Of a stretch of DNA of 64,000 nucleotides, positions 55,506-64,000 are shown one piece after another. The position numbers and the translations under genes are program-made. The stretch covers positions 16,357,756 through 16,421,755 of the forward strand of contig CM044961.1 of NCBI GenBank assembly GCA_024516035.1, in the 5' to 3' direction. The notes below the pieces were generated by a model. The model did not search any database, was not told the DNA's origin, and saw only the letters and a program-made list of their open reading frames with translations. The DNA is from Bactericera cockerelli (Eukaryota > Arthropoda > Insecta > Hemiptera > Triozidae). Every line of letters begins with the position of its first letter. Position 1 is the first letter of the stretch.

Positions 55506-55924
55506 GTTGACGTTACATACAAGATACCCGGATAAGAGGAACACTGTCAAGAGAAATGGAAACGAAAAACATTGCACTAAATTAAGAATGGACATCGAAA
55601 TCTAATGATGTACTACGTCAAACAATAAAAAAAAATCTTCTGATTTTGAGGCAGGACAAAAAAAACCGAAATTCAACTATTAAAGTGGATTTTTCGAGCT
55701 TATTACACTCATGTTGGAAAGTATGGTCGGTGAAAACATTGAACTACAAATTTGCTGTTTTAGAAAGAGAGAGGAGCGGAATTAGACGTCCACATAGGAA
55801 ACCAGCAGCAAGCTAAAAGAAAGCAAAGCTGTCTGGTATGAATGGACAGTAGGACATGCTAGAACATTGACGCGGAAATGGACTTAACCCCATCCTATAC
55901 ACCGAGTTGTCTAGCTAGAACCAA

Positions 55925-56165
55925 CCTCAGTAGCTTGATCGATAAGGCGGCGGACTTGTAACCTGGAGGTCGGTGGTTCAAGTCCTGGTTTCACCGTAAA
56001 TTTAGTAAAGCGAGTTTGAGTATTTGTGATATCACGAAAGTGATTAACACAAATATGATAAAAAATGGTTCTGTGACGATTTGAAGAAGCTTAGTTTGTT
56101 TCACACTGTCGTAAGATAAGAAAATCCATAAATTACTTCCTCTATATGTACAAGTTCCCCTAAGA
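55925..56165 (+). mobile_element. SINE family E
   Basis: tRNA-like CCTCAGTAGCTTGATCGATA, then GGACTTGTAACCTGGAGGTC, box B GGTTCAAGTCC, then AGTAAAGCGAGTTTGAGTAT and GAAAGTGATTAACACAA. A 5' fragment of the same family (CCTCAGTAGCTTTATCGGTA) is seen at about 63275-63295. It is not a functional tRNA gene on structure. Confidence 0.7.
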
Positions 56166-56629
56166 CTTGTTTTCTACATCTCTACGTAAGTATTTTAGGT
56201 CATTGTTATTGTGAGGGGTAGATACTAAGAACATGTCTGCTATGCCATTAAGAGGGTTAAAATATGCTTCTTGTAATTAGTCATTATTGACAAGACACAC
56301 TATATTAACTATATTTTACCAAATCGTGGTTCATATACCTATTTGAATATTTTTTTTTTTTTTTTTTTTAATGAAAGTTAAAAGGACTCAGAAAGGCTCA
56401 GAGCAAATGACGAGGTAAATAAATATGTTACATCAAAAATATAAAATTATACATGCATAATCAATCATGTTACATTTTTTTCAACCAAATTAAAGGTCTC
56501 AAAAGATTATTTTTTTTTTAAATTGGCATCTATTATAGTGAGTTCTCAAAAGGTTAATTAAATATTGAAAGCGAAAAAAATTAATCAATGTACAAATCTC
56601 GGCGGTTCTAGTCCTCGAGAATCAATTTA

Positions 56630-56686
56630 TGACGTCATAATATAGCACGTTTTGCAAAAAGATGACGTCACTCTTTGGTGACGTCC
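56630..56686. promoter_or_regulatory. Two perfect CRE octamers upstream of ATIC
   Basis: TGACGTCA at 56630-56637 and 56663-56670, with a near-match TGACGTCC just after. They lie ~1.1 kb upstream of the ATIC start codon on its 5' side. Whether they belong to its promoter is unknown, as the start site is not mapped. Confidence 0.45.
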
Positions 56687-57928
56687 TTCCAGGGCAGTCT
56701 CTATTTTCGCTTCTGATTTTACTCCTTCTAAAAATAATAGACAACGAGATAAGTAGGTATATTATGCAGTCAAACCTGGATATAATGGACTCGGATATAA
56801 TAGAAAACTCTCTTTATAATAGAGAAAATCTCAGGTCCCTGCATCACCTGTTTATACATAAATGTAATAGAGAACTGGCTGTATTAGAAACCTGTTAGAT
56901 TTTTTTTCTCTGTCCCTTGGTGTCTATTATATCCAGGTTCGACAGTAATCATAATATCGTTCAGGTCCAGGGAAATTTTCACCGCTTCTTTCTGGGATCT
57001 TCAGAGATTTTGAAATGCGGATCATTTCTAAATATCTAACTCACTATTCACTGTCATAGACGCTATAGATTTCAAGAGGGCTCCCTTTCAAGACACCATT
57101 ATTTTTTTAGTAGAACATTGAAATTGAAAGTCTCTTCTCTAGCCGCATCAGTTCAGACTCACAAGATATTGGTCCTAACCTTTAATCTCCAGATTTGGGG
57201 TCTAATATCTTATAATTTTATAAATATCCTCGACTTTTCTACCAATATCACACTTACACAGGTATGTATTTATTTACTAAACTTTAATGAACTTCAGAAC
57301 AAAGTGCTCCCTCCTCAACAATGTTTCGATAGTTAGTTTCATAATCTCATTTAGAAATTCGTAAAATTTGCAACGCGTTTGTTTGCTCTTGTGTAGAAAT
57401 TCGCATGGCACATGTAATTTACATAATCATTTTTACAAATTAATAGATCAAAGGGGAAAATCTTATCAATTTTTTCCGAGTACCAAAGCACAGATATACC
57501 TATCTACTAGCTTTGCCTTTTCGTTACATCTTACATCACAGAAGCCAATAAATGGGCACTATGAAGACGTAACAACTTGTAATGATGATTTGTTACGTTT
57601 GCTGGTATTACATAAAAAGGAGATAAGTCCTCCGATATACAAATGTAAAACAGCTTGACTATACATTTAGCCGCTCTCTGTCTCTCTCAATTTATGTTAG
57701 AAATTTAGCTTAGAAGATGTTACCTAATTAGATGAGATAGACAATAAAATAAAATGTATTTTAATAAACTGCTCACATAACAGAGAATTGCCAAAAGGAC
57801 ATAGCATAACAATAAAAAATCAAAAATTACATTTTTATTATTTCTAATTACCTACCTATTGTATTATTTGTATTTAATAATAAAAATATTAAAATAATAT
57901 AGGACAACAGATTTATAAATAAAAAGTC
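56687..57928. other. Gene-free interval upstream of ATIC
   Basis: AT-rich. Short frames only and no recognised repeat before element C. Confidence 0.45.
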
Positions 57929-60321
57929 ATCAAACACCTCGGCCGAGGTGTGAAGAACGCCTATACAAAGAAAGAGACAGCCCGGCAGAGTGTAAGGTTA
58001 CGGAAAACATAGTTCCCATGCATTTCATGTACTTTCAGCCAGCGAAAAGTGCAACATGAATTTCAAAAATTGCAATTTTTATTGCAGAAATGGACTCTTC
58101 GTTGAAAAATATATTGATTTGACTTTTTGTTTGACTTCCTAGGCCAACGCGAACCCTATTTTCGAGACCCCCCAACAATCGTGAAAGACATGAAAAGATT
58201 CATAATTTTGTTTTTTTTTTTTCTGTTTTTTTCATACGGATCCTTTGAGACCCGACTTCGTGTCTTTAACTTGGCACTGAAGATTAAGTGAGGTGTCTAA
58301 AGTGATCAAGATATAATGGAGATGAGCCCGGACCAAAAAAAAATTCTAAATTATAAGCGGGCGGCCCATTTGGGCGGTCTCGGGTTTTGGGAGCCCAAAT
58401 CGGGAATTGAAGGATAATACTAATCTTAAGTGGTATCAAATGAAAGATCTTGATGAGCAGATATCAAATTTATTGATTTTATTCCTTCATCCGGTCCATT
58501 GGGTGGCACCTGGTGGCCTTTTCATTTTCTTTGGCGGGTAGGTTCCAACTATTAATTTAGTTAGTTCATTTTCCGTCCATTTCTTAAGAAGAAAACTTTG
58601 TCTATTGGTAGCATGCTCGACCTGCCACCCAGCCAGCTTAGGTTCGAATCCTGGCGGGGACGAAATTTTTTAGCTCTATATTTTCAATTTGGGCTTAACG
58701 TTGTTTTGTTTTTCCGATCTTTATATTTGATCTTCATGACGACCCCATTACCCTCGCGAGGAAAATTTTAGTAGTTGCACTAGCATACTAGACTTGCACG
58801 CACGATGACTTGAGTTCGATCCCCTTCAGGGAAGGTTTTTTTTCTCTGTCCATTATGTCCGGGGTACACTCATACCTCGTGAGATATTGAGAAGGAACGT
58901 CACCACTGAGTTCTCTCCCGCTCATGGTTTTATCAACACCAAATTGTCTCCCGTCGCGTCGCTTGCATTTTTACCTGATTTTATACCTACATAGTTTAGG
59001 CCTAGCATAAAAATTATAATCGAAACACCTAGGAATCATTGATATAGGCCTGAGGCATGGCCTTCTATGTATTTTTCATAACCCTATGATAAACCCAAGG
59101 CATGGCCTTCTATATATTTACTTAACCTTACTATAAACTCGAGGCATTGCCTTCTATGTATTATCCCTAACCCTACTATATTCCTGAGGCATGGCCTTCT
59201 ATGTATTTTACCTAACTCTACTATACACTGAAGACATTGCCTTTCATTAGTTAGAGATTTTAAAGATTTCCTTATAAAAGGCCGATTCCTTTATAAAAAT
59301 GATAATTTTATAGTTTTCATTTTCTTAAAAACCTAATGTAAAAAAGCATGGTCTTATTTCCGGGAAAGATACTCGTGGTGACCCCTGCAACAAGGCGGAG
59401 AGAATTCGGGTAAGAAAAGGTCAACGGGAGAGAACTCATTACCTCACCTTGATAAGGTGATTACAAATTAATTTCTTTGGCATTTCTTAATCCAGGTGTT
59501 TTAGTGTCCCTCATTGGAGACTGCGAGGTCTACGAGTATTTAGCATTGAGAGATAAACCTAATCATGTGGAGTATAGAATCAAAAGGTCTTGCATTGCAA
59601 ATTTATAAATTATTTACTCTCTTTGGGGACCTTAGAAAAATTGAATACCTACTGCTAAAACTATATCTTAAAATAAAGACAACTTGGTACATTCACATTT
59701 TTCCAGCTTATTTACTTTTGTTATTCATAATGTTTCAGAAGTGTATGAACCTATATTTTCGTACAAAAAGAACTGATATCCCCCCAAAAACACCACTTCG
59801 TGGTTAAAAAAAGAAGAACGCCTCACTCAAAAGAATGATTATAATTAGCTAAAAATAAATGATATCAAATTGAGAACACCTTACCACCTTTCTTTCTATA
59901 TCTCTGCACTCATTTCTGAATTTATTCCTCTTATGTTTATCTTTCTTTATCCTTTCTAGGGGTCATCCCAAACTTGATTTCTCTTTAAATTTACTTGTTG
60001 CACGGCAATAAAAAATGGCGGTCGCAGTGTAATTTTCTCGATTCAAATCAAAGAAGTTCAGAAAAATCATACTCCGACCGCCATTTTTTATTGCCGTGCA
60101 ACAAGTAAATTTAAAGAGAAATCAAGTTTGGGATGACCCCTAGAAAGGATAAAGAAAGATAAACATAAGAGGAATAAATTCAGAAATGAGTGCAGAGATA
60201 TAGAAAGAAAGGTGGTAAGGTGTTCTCAATTTGATATCATTTATTTTTAGCTAATTATAATCATTCTTTTGAGTGAGGCGTTCTTCTTTTTTTAACCACG
60301 AAGTGGTGTTTTTGGGGGGAT
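57929..60321 (+). mobile_element. Large hairpin-ended non-coding element, copy C
   Basis: Starts ATCAAACACCTCGGCCGAGG and ends in the hairpin edge GGTGTTTTTGGGGGGAT. It is shorter than A through internal deletions around the first tRNA-like segment, but retains both tRNA-like box-B segments (near 58645 and 58815) and five minisatellite units. Non-coding. It lies outside ATIC, ~2.4 kb upstream of it. Confidence 0.88.
59778..60321. repeat. Terminal hairpin of element C
   Basis: Arms pair almost perfectly. The private variant CACTCATTTCTGAATT occurs in the left arm and its complement in the right arm, whereas A and B have CACTCCTCTCTGAATT in both arms. Confidence 0.9.
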
Positions 60322-60509
60322 TATTTATTTCAAGATTAATTTATCTCACTCACTCCTTCTCATATTTTTATCTTCTCATTACAAATTCACAGAATAATAG
60401 GTAGGTAATTATATTATGGACCTGAACTTATCAACTTATCATTCCTTGTCTAATATTATAGTTGTTATAGCTGATAACAGAGGTAGGCAGATAACTTTGG
60501 TGAATTCCA

Positions 60510-60727
60510 ACCTACCTATTATTATTATTAAATTATTTATCAGACAACAGACGTAAATATGTACAGCACAAACAACAATTAAAAAGAAAAGAAAAAATGG
60601 AAACAATGTAGGTAATCAATAAAAAGAAGAAGAAAAAAAAAATAGATAAAATAATATATAGGTACACACATAGGTATGTCCTACCTAAAGGGCGGGGTTA
60701 TTGTCTATGGCAATCTCTTCCACCTAT
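60510..60727 (-). mobile_element. LINE-type 3' tail, family H
   Basis: CTATTATTATTATTAAATTA at the tail end and GTCCTACCTAAAGGGCGGGG with GGCAATCTCTTCCACCTA at the other. Confidence 0.6.
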
Positions 60728-61012
60728 TTATGGTGGAAAGATAATATTATACGTATCGTTATAGCCATTGGAACTGTGGGCACCAAGCAACCCATCCACC
60801 ACAGTAGTACCTATATTCCATGCGATGTAATCAGTAGTAGGTACCTATTATAATATAATTATGATAGTATCTTACAGACAGTGTAGGTAGTAATGTAGTA
60901 TAGTAGGTAAATACCAAACAAAAATACGACAGTAAAGATTTAAAAGCCCAAGTAAAATGGTGGTTTTCCACTCATATTTTACTTACCTATGCTTGTTATA
61001 ATTATTTGTTAT

Positions 61013-61118
61013 AGGCACACTACGGGATGGGGAGGCTACAACACAGACCACAAGCGTCTACAGTAGCTCCTGTTTCATGAATACGAAATTAAAAGGCTGT
61101 GAAACACTCATCTGTAAA
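61013..61118 (+). mobile_element. SINE family A, 5'-truncated
   Basis: Begins GGCACACTACGGGATGGGGA and ends GTGAAACACTCATCTGTA. Matches the 3' ~100 bases of 62508-62832. Confidence 0.75.
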
Positions 61119-62507
61119 TTGAATAATTTTAACTATATTATCCTTGAAATTTCAATTGAACTCTTAAAAATTTAATTGTCTTCACATTTTGTTGCTGTTA
61201 TTTTATTCATTGTAAAACTTGGAATTAAATATGAAATAAAATAATCAATCAGCGATCAGCAGTCACTCAGTCAGTACCTAAAAATAAACAGAAATAAGGC
61301 GTGCCAGTCTTCCTGACTAAAACACCTCCGAACTTAACTGTTCAAAGGAAACACACACATTACATAAATAAGTAGTTAGCGTACTTTTTACATCTAAATC
61401 GATACCTACAGCCGGTACAGTCATTTTAGATAAGTTTTAGTCAGCAACACGAGGGTACAGAATAATATTATGAAGTTTAGCCATAACCAATAAAAGTATC
61501 GTAGGCACCTCAAATAACAAAATAAAACTTACCTATTACCACGCTGCTACGATTGAAGATAATCTTGTGAACACGCCGTCGTTATCTTTGAACCAAACGG
61601 AAGACGATTTTCCTTATGCCAAGATCTCCAAAGTAAATGCTTGATGTGGATCGATCTGGAGCTAGAACTATACTGATAAAGAATTTATTTTTGTTGTGAT
61701 AAGAAACAGCTGTGTCAGGCTCCTCCGCTAATCTACATAGTGCCTATAAGAATAAATAATAAGGTACACAAGTTTAATTAAACTCGCTCTAGGGGTCCTC
61801 AAGTTAGTCCAAACTGTGATACTCTAGGTCATGACAAAAATGTAATGGTATAAAATTAAATTATGTAGGTAAGTCTAGGTACTAATACTTCTATAAGTAT
61901 ACTTACCTCTTACCTGACAATACTTACAACTTTTAATCGTCGGGCGTCGTAAAAAGTTTGATATAGAACTCGTATTAGGTGCCCAGCTGTCACGATCAGA
62001 ATCATCATACAATAGCATGACGTGATGCGCTTTACTATCAAATTGCTAAACCTCATCCAGCCTGAATGAATCTAGACTACTGACAGAACCATTTCTGAGA
62101 CCGAATAGATTAGTACAACGGCGTTGTTTAACTTTGGTGACTCGTCGGGATTGGTTTGATCTTGTAGTTATATTGGACTGATCGTACGATATCTGCTAGG
62201 TAGATATAGTATCATCATAGGGTTGCGTCATCGTGAACGATGGTAGCCAGACAGTGGACGAATGACTCAGCACTTCTACCACTGTCTTTACAAGGAGGCT
62301 AATAATTGACAAGGGCCCCCAGAACCAAGCCAATACTGGTCTACTCCCTGTTTATAGTCCCCCAGCCAGTAAACTACATAAATAATACCTACAGAAGCAA
62401 ACGCTTCTGCTTTCCAACGTTCTAGATTAGATTTTCAATTCTCTTCTGAGATCAATAATCATTCATCTTGAAAATATTAAAACTAATCTGTACCCGATTA
62501 GCTCAGT
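61119..62507. other. Gene-free interval
   Basis: No supported gene. AT-rich with GTAGGTA-type stretches. Confidence 0.45.
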
Positions 62508-62797
62508 AAGCGCGCGATTAGCTCAGTGGTTAAGCACTCGCTTGCCATGCGGAAGGTCCCGGGTTCGATCCCCCGTGCCGACAAAAATTTGTATTCTTAA
62601 TTTGGTTACAATTGTTTGTAAGGGATACCTTCCGGTGCGCTCGTGTTGACCCAGCACCTAATTGGGAAGTATTGTGTCACTTCTCGCCCATCAGAGAGGA
62701 GGCATACTACGGGATGGGCAGGCTACAACACAGACCACAAGCGTCTACAGTAGCTCCTGTTTCATGGCTACGAAATAAAAACGGCTGTGAAACACTC

Positions 62798-62832
<35 letters not shown>
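62508..62832 (+). mobile_element. SINE family A, full copy
   Basis: tRNA-like head GCGCGATTAGCTCAGTGGTT, then GCACTCGCTTGCCATGCGGA, and a canonical box B GGTTCGATCCCC. The body runs to GTGAAACACTCATCTT and an A-run of about 29. The head is partly doubled just upstream (CCCGATTAGCTCAGTAAGCG). It is the best preserved copy of the family in the window. Confidence 0.88.
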
Positions 62833-62834
<2 letters not shown>

Positions 62835-63297
62835 CAGATAATAGGTATACTAGTTCATTACCTGTTTTCTAATTTACATTATTTTGTATTCCTATATCAA
62901 CCAAAATTTTCAGATTTTCAGAAAGTTCTGTGGACCATTTTGGGAAATCATAGAGCTCGAAAAATTTATTTGAATACCTAATAATAACACTGATTTGATA
63001 ATTTTATACTGAATTAACTGTATTAGGTAGGTACCTACTTACAATTTATATCAGTGAACATTGTAACGATTGGGATTTATCAGAAAACCAGAAAGAGTTG
63101 GGACTTGCTGCAAAACGCTTCCTCAAAATATTCAGATCTATATTCGTTTTATATTATAGGTAGTTACTTATTATAGGTACTAATTTATTAGTAAAAGTAA
63201 ACGCGTTGGTCGTTGAGCCTCGACAGAAATTCTTAATAAGGTAAGTAGGTACAGTGGCACACTTTTCGACGACCTCAGTAGCTTTATCGGTAAGATT

Positions 63298-63600
63298 TAA
63301 AAAAAAAAAGATGAGGGTTTCACAGCCTTTTTTGTTTCGTAGCCATAACACAGGAGCTACGGTAGACGCCTGTGGTCTATGTTGTAGTCTGCCCAACCCG
63401 TAGTTATGCCTCCCCTCTGATGGGCGAGAAGTGACACAATACCTACTTCAGAATTAGGTGCTGGGTCAACACGAGCGCACCGGAAGGTATCCCTTACAAA
63501 CAATTGTAACTAAGTTAGAGTACAAATTTTTGTCAGCATGGGGGATCGAACCCGGGACCATGGCAAGCGAGTGCTTAACAACTGAGCTAACCGCGGTTAT
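63298..63600 (-). mobile_element. SINE family A, near-full copy
   Basis: The minus strand begins ATAACCGCGGTTAGCTCAGT and carries TCCCGGGTTCGATCCCCC. It ends GGCTGTGAAACCCTCATC followed, on that strand, by a T-run and AAATC rather than a poly-A tail. It is inserted next to a family E fragment. Confidence 0.82.
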
Positions 63601-64000
63601 TGTTACTCATACCTTTTAACATGTTTCTATACACATTTATAGTAGGTATACATAGGTAAGTACATAATTATGTAGGTAGGTACTTATGAAAGTAGAAAAC
63701 CTTTTGAACACGTTCGTCACTTCTATTATCAAGTTGGAAAATAATAGGCTAGTAAAAAATATTTTTGCTCTTCATAAGTTTACTATCAAATTGACGCTCT
63801 AAAAGTTGTTTTGAAGAAAAATATCCGAGAAAGGAAGGACCTTTTAGATGTAAACAACAATAAGCTGATAAGAGTGATTTTGTTTTCGTATCGGTACGTA
63901 TATTATAATCAGTAATCTTCAACACCTACATACCTATAATAGAAGTAAGTAGGTTGAAAGTGAGTAATGATAACATTAGAATCTGATTCTACCTACTTAT
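63601..64000. other. Right edge of the window, no feature seen
   Basis: AT-rich sequence with GTAGGTA-type microsatellite motifs. No gene or repeat recognised. Confidence 0.45.

Noticed and set aside
62508..62582. tRNA gene (clear box A and box B)
   Set aside because: Acceptor-stem ends do not pair properly and a SINE body with a poly-A tail follows. The same applies to the tRNA-like heads near 11160, 15880, 20300, 46870, 52460, 55930 and 63550.

Overview
The window is AT-rich animal nuclear DNA. It has introns with GT-AG boundaries, many tRNA-derived SINEs, a Jockey-like LINE, cut-and-paste mini-elements and frequent GTAG/TACC and TTA microsatellites. An arthropod, most likely an insect, fits best. 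A hemipteran is my guess from the repeat style only and was not tested.

Three protein-coding loci are clear. (1) 3487-7061, minus strand: the phosphorylase b kinase alpha/regulatory subunit, essentially full length, without introns and with one single-base frameshift. (2) 28778-32906, plus strand: a three-exon secreted protein of about 763 residues whose last ~100 residues are a sclerostin/SOSTDC1-type cystine knot behind a long Asn/Ser/Tyr/Thr-rich region. (3) 37517-55505, minus strand: ATIC/PURH, the bifunctional enzyme of the last two steps of purine synthesis. I could resolve it into 12 exons covering ~595 residues. Several of its exons carry one-base indels, mostly in short homopolymers, and the same kind of defect breaks the kinase gene. 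The consensus sequence therefore probably contains long-read errors. A possible single exon of an unidentified membrane protein lies at 399-537. A 5'-truncated Jockey-type reverse transcriptase lies at 16139-18172.

The rest is repeats. I can separate at least five tRNA-derived SINE families (called A to E here), two further families (F, G) that share a core, a LINE 3' tail family (H), a small inverted-repeat family (J), two TTAA-flanked piggyBac-type mini-elements, and several fold-back elements. The most unusual is a 2.4-2.7 kb non-coding element present three times (42168-44849 plus, 48391-50960 minus, 57929-60321 plus) with a terminal relic at 22248-22311. It starts at a 16-bp perfect palindrome and ends in a ~540 bp hairpin. 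The two hairpin arms carry the same private variants within each copy, so the arms seem to be re-copied from each other. The element also contains captured tRNA/SINE sequence and a variable minisatellite.

ATIC has been heavily invaded by these repeats. One SINE duplicated the exon 10 splice donor. Another sits inside a tandem triplication of the exon 4 donor. A third ends about 25 bp before the exon 8 acceptor. An array of six perfect TGACGTCA sites with a 25-bp period lies 47 bp before exon 11, and two more such sites lie about 1.1 kb upstream of the ATIC start codon. The three genes have no evident functional link beyond being neighbours.
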